A stretch of 64,000 nt of DNA from Firmicutes bacterium UBA3930. GTDB lineage: Bacteria > Bacillota > Clostridia > Caldicoprobacterales > Caldicoprobacteraceae. Shown piece by piece: positions 8,332 through 17,529 of the stretch. Position numbers and translations under genes: made by a program. Location: NCBI GenBank assembly GCA_002385885.1, contig DGEI01000022.1, forward strand, positions 14,226-78,225, given 5' to 3'. Position 1 is the first letter of the stretch; each line of letters opens with the position of its first letter. A model generated the notes under the pieces. The model saw nothing but the letters and a program-made list of their open reading frames with translations. It did not search any database and was not told the origin of the DNA.

Positions 8332-9719
8332 GAACTATGCCCCCCTTTTACCAGGGAGGATACTATTTCCTCCATCTTCATTCCCCTTGATCCTTTTACT
8401 AATATTGTATCACCGCTTTGGACAATTGTGCCTAACAAGTTTATTACATCTTTATTACAGCTACAATGAAATATACTTGAGGCTTCCATCCCCTTAGCCC
8501 TGGCCTCCTGCCCTATCCAACTGCTGGCCTTGCCTTTTGTTATAAGCATATCAATCCGGTTGCCCACTACTGCCCGGCCTACTTCTCTATGGGCTGTCTC
8601 GCTGTAGCTGCCCAACTCCAGCATATCTCCAAGTACGGCTATTCTTCTTTTAGCATTCATGTCATTCAACACCAATAGAGCCGCCTTCATGGAATCGGGG
8701 CTGGCATTATAAGCATCGTCAATCACAGTTATACCATTATCGGTGGACAGTATGTTGAGCCGCATGCCGGCAGTCTCAAAACTGTGCAAGGCCTCCCGGA
8801 TCTCCTGAAAACTCATGCCAAACAGTCTGCCAACAGTTATAGCCGCTATGGAATTATACACATTATGCCGTCCTAATACAGACAATTCAAAGGGATACTC
8901 ACCATCCCTGCATAGCACTCTGAACTGTAAATTCCCGTCAGTAGTCATACCTATATCAATGGCTTGATAGTCTAAGCCATCATGGGTTCCATAATAATAT
9001 ATGTTAAGAGGAAGGCCATCTCTGACTTCCCGCAGCATATCATCATCACCATTCAGAATAGCTGTTCCATTCGCCGGGAAATTGTGGAATACCTCCATTT
9101 TTGCTTTCAAAATATTCTCCCGGCTGCCCAGCTTTTCTATATGGGATATTCCAATATTGGTAATTACTGCATAATCAGGACGGGCAATATCGGCTAGCCG
9201 GCGTATTTCACCAAATCCGCTCATTCCCATCTCAACTACCGCAATCTCATGCTGCCGTTCTATCCTCAATAACGTCAGAGGCAGGCCAATTTCGTTGTTA
9301 AGATTTCCTTCTGTCTTTAAGGTATTAAACCTGGCCTGCAAAACATGATGAATCATATCCTTTGCAGTTGTTTTCCCGGTGCTGCCCGTTACAGCAATGA
9401 CAGGTATATTAAATTTACGACGGTAATACCCTGCCAGATTCTGCAAAGCCGTTAGGGTGTTGTTTACTTGGATCACCTGTATATCATATGGCAATTGAAG
9501 CTTTGCCTCTTGTGTCAGTATTGCTTTTGCACCATTGTTAACAGCCTGGAGAATAAAATCATGGCCATCAAATTTCTCTCCTATCAGGGGTATAAACATA
9601 TCACCGGCTTTTATCTTTCTGCTGTCAGTACTTACTCCATATATTATCTCATCAGGCCGTCCCTTGATAAGGGTACCCCCGGTTGCAGTCAATAATTCGC
9701 GAACAGATATTTGTTCCAT
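8319..9719 (-). CDS. murF: UDP-N-acetylmuramoyl-tripeptide--D-alanyl-D-alanine ligase MurF
   Basis: Adds D-Ala-D-Ala to the UDP-MurNAc-tripeptide to complete the cytoplasmic pentapeptide precursor. 466 residues: N-terminal UDP-binding domain (GVSTDSRKIKAGDMF), central ATPase domain with the P-loop TGSTGKTT (about residues 111-118) and NIGISHIEKLGS, and a C-terminal domain with DDAYNASPDSMKAAL and LGDMLELG. Its ATG shares bases with the murE stop (TAATG), and its end overlaps mraY by 13 bases. Confidence 0.96.
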   Translation of the reverse strand: MEQISVRELLTATGGTLIKGRPDEIIYGVSTDSRKIKAGDMFIPLIGEKFDGHDFILQAVNNGAKAILTQEAKLQLPYDIQVIQVNNTLTALQNLAGYYRRKFNIPVIAVTGSTGKTTAKDMIHHVLQARFNTLKTEGNLNNEIGLPLTLLRIERQHEIAVVEMGMSGFGEIRRLADIARPDYAVITNIGISHIEKLGSRENILKAKMEVFHNFPANGTAILNGDDDMLREVRDGLPLNIYYYGTHDGLDYQAIDIGMTTDGNLQFRVLCRDGEYPFELSVLGRHNVYNSIAAITVGRLFGMSFQEIREALHSFETAGMRLNILSTDNGITVIDDAYNASPDSMKAALLVLNDMNAKRRIAVLGDMLELGSYSETAHREVGRAVVGNRIDMLITKGKASSWIGQEARAKGMEASSIFHCSCNKDVINLLGTIVQSGDTILVKGSRGMKMEEIVSSLVKGGHSSWKY

Positions 9720-11173
9720 TATACCGTCTCCCTCCCCAGGAGTTCGGCGACAATCTCCCTCTCATCAAAATGGATTATTCTATTATTCTTTAATATCTGG
9801 TAATTTTCATGTCCTTTACCCGCCAGGATTATAACATCCCCCTCTTTTCCCTGTTTCAATGCATATGCAATGGCTTCCTTTCGATCCTCAATAACTATAT
9901 AAGGGCAAACAGTTTTTTTAACGCCGGGTATAATTTGTTCTATAATTGCCATTGGCTCTTCATTTCGTGGATTGTCCGAAGTAATAATACACAGATCCGA
10001 ATATCTGCCGGCTGTTTCACCCATTATGGGGCGTTTGCCGGGATCTCTGTCCCCGCCGCATCCAAATACAGTAATTATACGCCCTGTTGTAAACTCCTGG
10101 GCAGTTTTCAGTACATTTTCCAGTCCGTCAGGCGTATGAGCATAGTCGAGAATCACTGAATAATCAGTCCCGGTATTCAGCAGCTCAAAGCGGCCGGGAA
10201 CCCCTTTAACTTTCTCGAGTCCGTTTTTTATGCATTCCAGTGAAACTCCCAAGGTACTGCAGGCTCCTGCAGCAGCCATAGCGTTGTAAACGCTGAAGAT
10301 TCCCGGTATATTTAAGTTTATCAGGCAATTTCCATAAGGGGTAAACAAACGGAAGGATACCCCTTTTGATGTGATCTCCAGGTCCCTTGCATAAATGTGA
10401 GCCTCTCCCCTTATCCCGTATGTTACAGCTGAACCGGCTCCCCTCTCCATGATTATACGCCCGTTCTCATCATCTATATTGATAACTGCCTGCCTGCTTT
10501 GCTCAAAGAGTTTTGCCTTGGCTTCACGGTAATCATCAATACTTTTATGAAAGTCAAGATGATCCTGAGTCAGGTTTGTAAATACACCGACTTCAAACTG
10601 ACATCCGGCAACTCTTTTTAAACTCAGTGAATGAGAGGATACTTCCATGACTATACTGTCAACACCCTCTGTTTTCATTTCGCTGAACAATCGCTGCAGG
10701 TCCATTGATTCGGGTGTTGTACGCTCAGTATGTATCTTCCTATTACCTATCATATTTGTAATGGTGCCAATCAGTCCAACCTTTTTTCCAGCTTCTTCAA
10801 GTATGGATTTAACAAGATAGGTAACGGTGGTTTTGCCGTTGGTTCCGGTTACACCTATCAATGGTATATTCAGAAGGGGATTACCATAAAATGTTTTTGA
10901 TATTAATGCCATAGCTAAGCGCGTATCATCAACATAGACTTTAGTTACATGCTCCGGCAGCGGAACATCCTTTGAAATCACCACAGCCTGGGCTCCTCTT
11001 GCTGCAGCTTCACCGGCAAACTGATGTCCGTCAAATCTGAACCCTTCTATACAAAAAAACAATGCATTTCCGCTAACCTGCCTGGAATCATAAAAAATAC
11101 CGTCGATTTGCTTATCGAGTGACCCCTCAACACGAAAATAATTCACTTCCCTTAATATATCCTGCAGCAACAT
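9719..11173 (-). CDS. murE: UDP-N-acetylmuramoyl-L-alanyl-D-glutamate--2,6-diaminopimelate ligase MurE
   Basis: Adds the third stem-peptide residue. 484 residues; P-loop GTNGKTT at 110-116, the carbamylated-lysine region YREAKAKLF, and at 400-404 the motif DNPRNE. DNPR is the signature of enzymes that use meso-diaminopimelate rather than L-lysine, so the wall should be of the A1-gamma type. The ATG at 11173 has AGGAGG nine bases upstream, and the stop overlaps the murF start. Its position directly after the class B PBP gene matches other clostridia. Confidence 0.96.
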   Translation of the reverse strand: MLLQDILREVNYFRVEGSLDKQIDGIFYDSRQVSGNALFFCIEGFRFDGHQFAGEAAARGAQAVVISKDVPLPEHVTKVYVDDTRLAMALISKTFYGNPLLNIPLIGVTGTNGKTTVTYLVKSILEEAGKKVGLIGTITNMIGNRKIHTERTTPESMDLQRLFSEMKTEGVDSIVMEVSSHSLSLKRVAGCQFEVGVFTNLTQDHLDFHKSIDDYREAKAKLFEQSRQAVINIDDENGRIIMERGAGSAVTYGIRGEAHIYARDLEITSKGVSFRLFTPYGNCLINLNIPGIFSVYNAMAAAGACSTLGVSLECIKNGLEKVKGVPGRFELLNTGTDYSVILDYAHTPDGLENVLKTAQEFTTGRIITVFGCGGDRDPGKRPIMGETAGRYSDLCIITSDNPRNEEPMAIIEQIIPGVKKTVCPYIVIEDRKEAIAYALKQGKEGDVIILAGKGHENYQILKNNRIIHFDEREIVAELLGRETV

Positions 11174-11235
11174 ATGCTTTTTCCTCCTACATGCCGTTTA
11201 CCAATGGTAAATATTATTTGCATATTATGGAAATA

Positions 11236-13482
11236 TTATTCAGCCTCACTTTGGTTTTCGTTATCCTCGTTATTTTGTACACCTTCACCGGGCAATTTAA
11301 ATTTCACAGTGATTTCAGTATTTTCCTCAACCCAGGTTCCTGCAGCCGGCTCCTGGCTTACAGCAATCCCCGAACCTTCAATTTTAAGCCTCAATCCCTG
11401 GGATATAAGTATATTGTTTGCCTCCCGGATTGATTTGCCCACTACATCAGGGACTATGATCATTCCTGCAACCGGTGGTTCATCAGATTCCTGCCCGGGT
11501 GTTTCGGAATATTCCCCGTCAGGGTCTTTATCCGTGTACAACAACACGGTTGTATTTGTTATTACACTGGCACCTGGTTTTGGCATTTGATCCACCACTA
11601 CCGTACCGGTTTCTTCGGCCAAATAGTCAAGGCCCGCTTTTTTCAAAACCTTAGCCGCTTCAGCAAGTTCCATCCCAATAACATCGGGTACGTCTACTTC
11701 CTGCATTTTCTCCCTTGTCTCCTGATCAAACACCGGCTCAACATTCAGATATTTAAGGGTATCTTCCAGTATTTGTTTTACATAAGGAGCAGCGATGACA
11801 CTGCCGAATGTTACCGGAGTTTGAGGCTCATCCACCATCAATAACACTATAACCCGGGGATTATCTGCCGGTGCAAATCCAAGAAAGGACGATATATTTT
11901 TATTTGGTATGATCCTGCCTTCCGGACCGTATTTTTGTGCGGTACCGGTTTTCCCGCCAACCCTGTACCCGGGGATAAAAGCATTTTTACCGCTTCCGTC
12001 TGTAACGACACTCTCAAGCACTTCTCTCATTATAGCGGATGTTTCGGATGAAATTACCTGTCGTACCCTCTGGGGAGAAATTGTCTTTACCAGGCGTTCG
12101 GTTTCCTGGCCGTTCTCATCGATTACTGGTTCGCGAAGTTCTTTTACAAGATAAGGTTTCATTAAGTTGCCGCCATTTATAACGGCCGAAGCAGCGGTAA
12201 TAAGTTGAAGCGGCGTAACCGAAATAGCCTGGCCAAATCCCATTCTGGCCAGGTCAACATTCTTTGCCGTCTCCTTTGACATAATAATTCCTTTTTCTTC
12301 CCCTACTACGTCTATACCGGTAGCCTGCCCGAATCCAAACTCGTTTAAATAGGTATAGAACTTATCTTTACCCAGTCTCAGAGCAAGTTCCATAAATACC
12401 GGATTACATGAATTCTGGACAGCCTCAGCAAAAGATTCATGTCCATGTCCTCCCGCCCTCCAGCAGCTTATCTTCTGCCCGTCTACCATCTTATATCCCG
12501 GACAGTTAAAACTGCTGGTTAAGCCCGCAGCCTTCTCTTCCAGGGCAGCAGCTGCTGTAATTACCTTAAAGGTTGAACCGGGGTCAATGTTATCCTTGCA
12601 TGTAAAGTTCTTAACCAATTGCTGCATCTCATCAAAGTCGCCAATATCCCTTGGAGGCTGGTTCGGATCATAATTGGGCCAGTTGGCCATGGCAAGTACC
12701 TCGCCGGTATTAGGCTCCATTACTATTGCATAAACCTTTTTAGGGTTGTATTTGGCAACTACATTATTTACTTCTCTTTCAGTAAAATACTGTATAACCT
12801 GATCAATAGTCAATACTATGTTTAAACCATTAACAGGGGGTATGTATCTGTCAACATTATAGGGCATCTCTCTGCCGGCTACATCCGTTTCCATTATCAG
12901 TTTTCCGGCAAAGCCCTTTAAATACTTGTCATAATAAAGCTCTAACCCTTCCTGTCCTTTCAATCCCTCTCCCGGTTCGGCATATTTCATGGTAAATCCT
13001 AATACATGGGAAGCCAGACTTCCATTAGGATAATACCGTTTTGGTTCTTCAGTAAAATCAATGCCCTTAATATTAAGGGCACGTATCTCATTTGCTGTTT
13101 TCCTGTCCACCTGCCGCTTTATCCATATATATGAACTGGAGGTATTGGATAATTTCTTTTTCAGCTCCTGTTCGTCCAAATCCAATATGGGCGCAATCAT
13201 AGAGGCTGCTTTCGCAGGATCGGCAATCTGGCTGGGCCTTGCAGCAATGGATTCCGACGTAGCGCTTTGAGCAAGGATTTTTCCGTTTCTATCTTTTATG
13301 CTGCCTCTTCTTGGATATACATCAAGATCCCGTGTCCACTGATCCACCGCCTTTTTTTGCAGGTCCACGCCCCATACCAGTTGGATATAACCTACTCTTA
13401 TAATCAAGCCGAAAAAAATCAAGGTAAATATTAAAAGCAGGACCAACAGCCTCTTTCGATTAGTAACCCCCGCAGCTGTCAC
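11236..13482 (-). CDS. spoVD: PASTA-domain class B penicillin-binding protein (SpoVD/PbpB-like transpeptidase)
   Basis: Membrane-anchored D,D-transpeptidase that cross-links septal or spore-cortex peptidoglycan with its SEDS partner. 748 residues: transmembrane anchor (about 10-30), PBP dimerisation domain (about 55-215), transpeptidase domain with Ser303-x-x-Lys306 (PGSTFK), Ser358-Cys-Asn360 and Lys511-Thr-Gly, then two PASTA domains (about 597-650 and 675-730) and an acidic tail. Bacillus subtilis SpoVD has one PASTA domain and PBP2B has two, so this single clostridial copy may serve both division and sporulation; that is an inference. It starts with GTG at 13482, with GGGGGAG eight bases upstream. 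Confidence 0.93.
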   Translation of the reverse strand: MTAAGVTNRKRLLVLLLIFTLIFFGLIIRVGYIQLVWGVDLQKKAVDQWTRDLDVYPRRGSIKDRNGKILAQSATSESIAARPSQIADPAKAASMIAPILDLDEQELKKKLSNTSSSYIWIKRQVDRKTANEIRALNIKGIDFTEEPKRYYPNGSLASHVLGFTMKYAEPGEGLKGQEGLELYYDKYLKGFAGKLIMETDVAGREMPYNVDRYIPPVNGLNIVLTIDQVIQYFTEREVNNVVAKYNPKKVYAIVMEPNTGEVLAMANWPNYDPNQPPRDIGDFDEMQQLVKNFTCKDNIDPGSTFKVITAAAALEEKAAGLTSSFNCPGYKMVDGQKISCWRAGGHGHESFAEAVQNSCNPVFMELALRLGKDKFYTYLNEFGFGQATGIDVVGEEKGIIMSKETAKNVDLARMGFGQAISVTPLQLITAASAVINGGNLMKPYLVKELREPVIDENGQETERLVKTISPQRVRQVISSETSAIMREVLESVVTDGSGKNAFIPGYRVGGKTGTAQKYGPEGRIIPNKNISSFLGFAPADNPRVIVLLMVDEPQTPVTFGSVIAAPYVKQILEDTLKYLNVEPVFDQETREKMQEVDVPDVIGMELAEAAKVLKKAGLDYLAEETGTVVVDQMPKPGASVITNTTVLLYTDKDPDGEYSETPGQESDEPPVAGMIIVPDVVGKSIREANNILISQGLRLKIEGSGIAVSQEPAAGTWVEENTEITVKFKLPGEGVQNNEDNENQSEAE

Positions 13483-13569
13483 AGAATTATCTCCCCCTTA
13501 TTATACACCATCATTTTACTGTACAACAATTGCTAAATAAAATTACCTTCTTTTGCTGAACCGGTTACA

Positions 13570-14034
13570 CTAATCTATTAAGTTAGAAAGCAAATCCCAG
13601 ATGCTGGTATCCTGGTTCTGTGTAATGTTGACTTCCGGTGAATCAACATCGTCATCAGGGAGTTCAACATATTGTATCTGAGCCTGATGGGGATAATTCA
13701 TTCCCAGTTCATTTTTGGCAACCTCTACTATGTATTCCAGATCCTCACAAGCTGCCAGTTCCAACTTTAACTGTTCATTTCGAATAAGGCTTGCTTCAAG
13801 TGTCTTCTCCAACTTCATTATCATATTATGATTTTCGGAAATAGCAGCATGCCTGCTTACTACCAGGAAGGCTATAATAAAACCAATAGCAACCAGAAAA
13901 ATGGGCTTAATTCTGCCCGCCGGTTTTGGTTTCGCCTTTATGTTTGCCCTTGGTTTAACCTCATGCAAAACTTGTTCTTGCTGACTTTGAGGTATATAAC
14001 TTTCATATCGCTCTTCTTTTTTGGCTACTAACAA
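13570..14034 (-). CDS. ftsL: FtsL-like septum protein
   Basis: A 154-residue bitopic protein in the usual ftsL slot between rsmH and the class B PBP. It has a basic cytoplasmic region with a KAKPKPAGRIKP stretch, one transmembrane segment (about residues 44-61), a leucine-zipper-like coiled coil (about 66-100) and an acidic, low-complexity C-terminal tail. FtsL proteins pair with DivIC/FtsB and DivIB to activate septal synthesis. Primary sequence is poorly conserved, so assignment depends on topology and position. The start is TTG 14034 with AGGAGG ten bases upstream. The extended acidic tail is longer than in typical FtsL. Confidence 0.85.
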   Translation of the reverse strand: MLVAKKEERYESYIPQSQQEQVLHEVKPRANIKAKPKPAGRIKPIFLVAIGFIIAFLVVSRHAAISENHNMIMKLEKTLEASLIRNEQLKLELAACEDLEYIVEVAKNELGMNYPHQAQIQYVELPDDDVDSPEVNITQNQDTSIWDLLSNLID

Positions 14035-14083
14035 TTCTATTCAGCCTCCTTGGTATTTATGTTCACTTTCTCCCGGCAGCTTG

Positions 14084-15010
14084 TCATATTCTTTCACATG
14101 CTCTCGCCTTGGCACTGCGGGAACGGGGATTTATAGATAATTCTGCCGCGCTTGGTGTTACGGGCCTGCCTGTAATAATTTTTACCTCAGGTTTTCTGCC
14201 GCAGGTACATATTGGAGCGCCGGTTGGGCATATACAGGGATTGCTTAAATCACGAAAAGCCCTCTTTACTATTCTATCCTCCAGCGAGTGGAATGTTATT
14301 ATACACAACCTGCCGCCTGGCCGAAGCATTTTTACCGCTTTTTCAATTGACTCACCGAGTTGACTAAGTTCCTGGTTTACTTCAATCCGAATGGCCTGGA
14401 AGGTACGTTTTGCAGGATGAGGGCCGCTTCTCCTGGCTCCGGCCGGAATTGCCCTTTTTATTATGTCTACCAGTTGTCCGGTAGTTTCAACCGGCCTGTT
14501 ATCCACTATAAATCCGGCTATACGATCAGCCCACCGCTCTTCGCCATAATTCCGGATAATCCTTCTTAATTCGTTTTGAGAATACTCATTAACCACATTA
14601 TAAGCACTGAAAGCCTGGGTAGGATCCATCCTCATATCAAGGGACGCATCCTGCATATACGAAAACCCGCGTTCCTTTTCGTCCAGCTGGTGAGATGAAA
14701 CGCCAAGATCCATAAGTATTCCATCAACTTCTTTTATTCCCAGATCCTCCAGAATCCGTTCCATATTTATGTAATTTGAATGCACCAGTGTAAAATGATT
14801 TGCAAACTCCTCAAGCCTTTTTTCTGCAGCATTCAGAGCATTAGGATCTCTGTCAATTCCAATCAGATATCCGCCGGGAAGAATTCTTTTGAGAATCTCA
14901 TAGGCATGGCCTCCGCCGCCTACGGTACAATCAACCACAACATTGCCGGGACTGCATCCTAAAAGATCCATAACTTCCTGTAGTAGAACCGGCGTATGAC
15001 TAAACTCCAT
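14084..15010 (-). CDS. rsmH: 16S rRNA (cytosine(1402)-N(4))-methyltransferase RsmH
   Basis: SAM-dependent methyltransferase that makes m4Cm1402 in the ribosomal P site. 308 residues with the MraW signature: HTPVLLQEV at the N-terminus, the SAM loop VDCTVGGGGHA, GILMDLGVSSHQLD, RRIIRNYGEERWADRIA, and FQAIRIEVNQEL followed by ITFHSLEDRIVK. A C-terminal CICPTGAPICTCG cysteine cluster is also typical. The start chosen is ATG 15010, with GGAGG eight bases upstream. An in-frame ATG at 15025 has a weaker site. It begins shortly after mraZ. Confidence 0.96.
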   Translation of the reverse strand: MEFSHTPVLLQEVMDLLGCSPGNVVVDCTVGGGGHAYEILKRILPGGYLIGIDRDPNALNAAEKRLEEFANHFTLVHSNYINMERILEDLGIKEVDGILMDLGVSSHQLDEKERGFSYMQDASLDMRMDPTQAFSAYNVVNEYSQNELRRIIRNYGEERWADRIAGFIVDNRPVETTGQLVDIIKRAIPAGARRSGPHPAKRTFQAIRIEVNQELSQLGESIEKAVKMLRPGGRLCIITFHSLEDRIVKRAFRDLSNPCICPTGAPICTCGRKPEVKIITGRPVTPSAAELSINPRSRSAKARACERI

Positions 15011-15027
15011 TCTGCGTTCCTCCATGT

Positions 15028-15459
15028 CTAAATCCCCAGCTCTGCCATTCTCTCAACGATGGAATCATGATCAAGATTGGAAGCATTGTTGTACTCTTCC
15101 CACTTAACTTTACTCCAAATTTCAATCCGGGTAGATACTCCTATAATTACCAGTTCTTTCTCCAATCCGGCATATTCTCTTAAATTGCCCGGTATTAGTA
15201 TCCTGCCCTGTTTATCAAGTTCGCATTCGCAGGCTCCTGCAAAGAAAAAACGTATAAAAGCCCGGGCATCTTTACTGGTTAAAGGAAGAGAGCGAAGCTT
15301 TTTCTCAAAATTGGACCACTCGTCATTGGGGTAGACAAACAAACAACTGTCCAGTCCTTTGGTCAATACAAATTTGTCTCCAAGCGCTTCCCTGAACTTT
15401 ACCGGCATAATAACTCTGCCTTTGGAATCTGCCGTATGCTGGTATTCCCCAATGAACAA
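15028..15459 (-). CDS. mraZ: Transcriptional regulator MraZ
   Basis: DNA-binding AbrB-fold protein with two SpoVT/AbrB-like repeats (about residues 5-50 and 76-122) that represses its own division/cell-wall operon in the species studied. 143 residues; the conserved ADSKGRVIMPVKFRE and LDKQGRILIPGNLREYAG each contain the DxxGR motif. The start is TTG 15459 after GGGGGTG. It is the first gene of the cluster, and four 10-bp direct repeats lie just upstream. Confidence 0.95.
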   Translation of the reverse strand: MFIGEYQHTADSKGRVIMPVKFREALGDKFVLTKGLDSCLFVYPNDEWSNFEKKLRSLPLTSKDARAFIRFFFAGACECELDKQGRILIPGNLREYAGLEKELVIIGVSTRIEIWSKVKWEEYNNASNLDHDSIVERMAELGI

Positions 15460-15481
15460 GCTTCACACCCCCTTAACCATA

Positions 15482-15521
15482 TTTCCTCCACTTTTCCCCA
15501 CTTTCATCCACTTCTATCTAC
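15482..15521 (-). promoter_or_regulatory. Probable MraZ operator: four 10-bp direct repeats
   Basis: On the minus strand four consecutive 10-mers read GTAGATAGAA, GTGGATGAAA, GTGGGGAAAA and GTGGAGGAAA, head to tail with no spacer, about 23 bases upstream of the mraZ start. MraZ boxes described in Escherichia coli and Mycoplasma are also short G-rich direct repeats with helical (about 10-bp) spacing. The position immediately before mraZ fits autoregulation. The first repeat is the most degenerate. No convincing -10 element was identified, so the exact relation to the promoter is unknown. Confidence 0.7.
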
Positions 15522-15633
15522 TTATTCTCTATGTTTTTCAAAATTCCTTCTATAATTTAGTAGAAAACAAAAAAAATTTTAAATTGATTCTCAAGTCCTA
15601 TTGGCTTTCTGGTGCTGCTTTTTGACCAGGTAA

Positions 15634-15677
15634 TAAAAAAACCTGCACCGGGAACCGTCTTGTTCCCGTGCAGGTTT
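15634..15677 (-). terminator. Rho-independent terminator of the BmrCD-like exporter operon
   Basis: Arms 15640-15655 and 15662-15676 (about 15 bp with one bulged base, GC-rich) are followed on the minus strand by seven T residues. It lies 20 bases after the stop of the upstream ABC gene and insulates the mraZ promoter from it. Confidence 0.9.
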
Positions 15678-15696
15678 CAAAACTTACTGATACTTA

Positions 15697-17484
15697 TCAG
15701 GCTATCCACTGATAGTTTAGCTGTCGCTCATACAGCTGTCTGTATACGCCTCCTTTTTCCATAAGCTGTTCATGAGTACCCATCTCTTTTATTCTGCCAT
15801 TATCAATGACAATAATATTATCGGCGTTCCTAATAGTTGATAATCTATGGGCAATAATAATTGTTGTACTGCCTTCGGCTATATTTGCCATAGCCCTTTG
15901 TATTGCAATTTCTGTCTCGGTATCAATATTGGCCGTAGCTTCATCCAACACAATTACAGCAGGTTTGAATGCTACAGCTCTTGCAAAAGATATCAGCTGC
16001 CTTTGACCGGCTGAAAATGTACATCCCCTCTCCTTAACCTCCTGGCTATACTGGCTTGGCAGCGATTCGATAAATTTGTCCGCACAAACCAGCTTAGCCG
16101 CTCTCTTAATATCGTCATCGGTTATTGATTTATTTCGTAAACGTATATTGGAGTTTATATCCCCTGAAAACAGAAACACATCCTGCATTACAACTGCTAT
16201 CTGACGCCGTAAATCCCTTAAGTTATATTCCTTTATATCAACGCCGTCAATCAAAATCTGCCCTTTTTGAATATCATAAAACCTGGCCATTAAATTAATT
16301 ATGGTTGATTTGCCCGATCCTGTATGCCCAACAAAAGCAACAGTCTGGCCCGGCCGGATCTTAAAGCTGACATCTTTCAGTACCCATTCGTCTTCATTAT
16401 AGTAAAACCATACATTTTTAAATTCTATCTCACCTTCGATTCGATCTATTGGCATTCCCTTTTCTGCGTCTTCCAGCATCTCCTGATTATCCAACACATC
16501 AAAAATTCGTTCTGCTGAAACAACAGCCGATTGAAGCGATGTATACACATCGGCAATCTCGTTAATTGGCGCAAAAAACTCCTTTACATAGTTAATAAAT
16601 GCATACAGGACTCCGATTTCCAGGTAACCTTCAACTACCGTTCCGGCGGAATACCATATCAGCAAGGCAATGGTAAGCGTATTTATAACTTCAATTATAG
16701 GTCTGCAAAGGCTGTGCAGTATAAGCTCTCTCAGACTGGTATCAAAATACTCCTTATCAAGCTCTTCAAACTCTTCAAACTTCTCTTTCTCACGGTGAAA
16801 TATGCGTACCAGCCTCATACCCGATATATTTTCAGCCAGAAAACCGTTGATCCGTCCAATAAGGGCTTTCATCTTTATGAAATTCTTCCTGGCTGCTTTT
16901 CGATATATAATGGTTATAATGGCGATTACTGGTATGCTGCATATGCTAATCAGCGCCAGGTTTTTATTGATTGAAAACATGGTGATTACTATGCCTATTA
17001 TCATAATAATATCCTTGATTGAATTAACCAGTACACCTGAAAAAATATCGTTCAGGGCTTCGACATCGTTTGTAACCCGTGTAAGGATCCGGCCGGATGA
17101 AGTCCTGTCAAAAAACTTGATAGACATGTTTTGAATATGGGTAAAAAGCTGATTTCGTATATCGTACATTATCTTCTGGCCAATATAGGTCAATATATAG
17201 GTTTGTGAATAGCTGAGTCCGGCACCGATCAATACGACTCCGAAATATATAAGGCCTACATACAGAAAGACATCGGGAGCATTTATCCCAACAGCCAGAT
17301 AATCATCTATAATATATTTAATAATATACGGTTTTACAATGACGGACACATTGATTAAAACAGCAAATAATATGCTTAACATCAACAACGGCATATATGG
17401 TTTAAAATATGCCAATAGCTTTATTATTAAGCTCCTTCTTTTTCTGTAAGTTATATTGCTATCAATCCCACGACTGAATTCCAT
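15697..17484 (-). CDS. ABC exporter half-transporter, catalytic partner of a heterodimer (BmrD/YheH-like)
   Basis: Type I ABC exporter half (595 residues): six-helix transmembrane domain (about 20-330) and nucleotide-binding domain. The Walker A is GHTGSGKST, the Walker B VIVLDEATANID carries the catalytic Glu, and the H-loop is IIAHRLST. The signature motif is FSAGQ instead of LSGGQ. The gene before it has the opposite pattern (LSGGQ signature but Asp for the catalytic Glu). Together they make one canonical and one degenerate ATP site, as in BmrC/BmrD and TM287/288. Likely role: efflux of drugs or amphipathic compounds; the substrate is unknown. ATG 17484; 45 bases after its partner. Confidence 0.88.
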   Translation of the reverse strand: MEFSRGIDSNITYRKRRSLIIKLLAYFKPYMPLLMLSILFAVLINVSVIVKPYIIKYIIDDYLAVGINAPDVFLYVGLIYFGVVLIGAGLSYSQTYILTYIGQKIMYDIRNQLFTHIQNMSIKFFDRTSSGRILTRVTNDVEALNDIFSGVLVNSIKDIIMIIGIVITMFSINKNLALISICSIPVIAIITIIYRKAARKNFIKMKALIGRINGFLAENISGMRLVRIFHREKEKFEEFEELDKEYFDTSLRELILHSLCRPIIEVINTLTIALLIWYSAGTVVEGYLEIGVLYAFINYVKEFFAPINEIADVYTSLQSAVVSAERIFDVLDNQEMLEDAEKGMPIDRIEGEIEFKNVWFYYNEDEWVLKDVSFKIRPGQTVAFVGHTGSGKSTIINLMARFYDIQKGQILIDGVDIKEYNLRDLRRQIAVVMQDVFLFSGDINSNIRLRNKSITDDDIKRAAKLVCADKFIESLPSQYSQEVKERGCTFSAGQRQLISFARAVAFKPAVIVLDEATANIDTETEIAIQRAMANIAEGSTTIIIAHRLSTIRNADNIIVIDNGRIKEMGTHEQLMEKGGVYRQLYERQLNYQWIA

Positions 17485-17529
17485 CTTAAATTCTACCCCC
17501 CCAATTCTGTTATAACTCCAAAAAATTAA

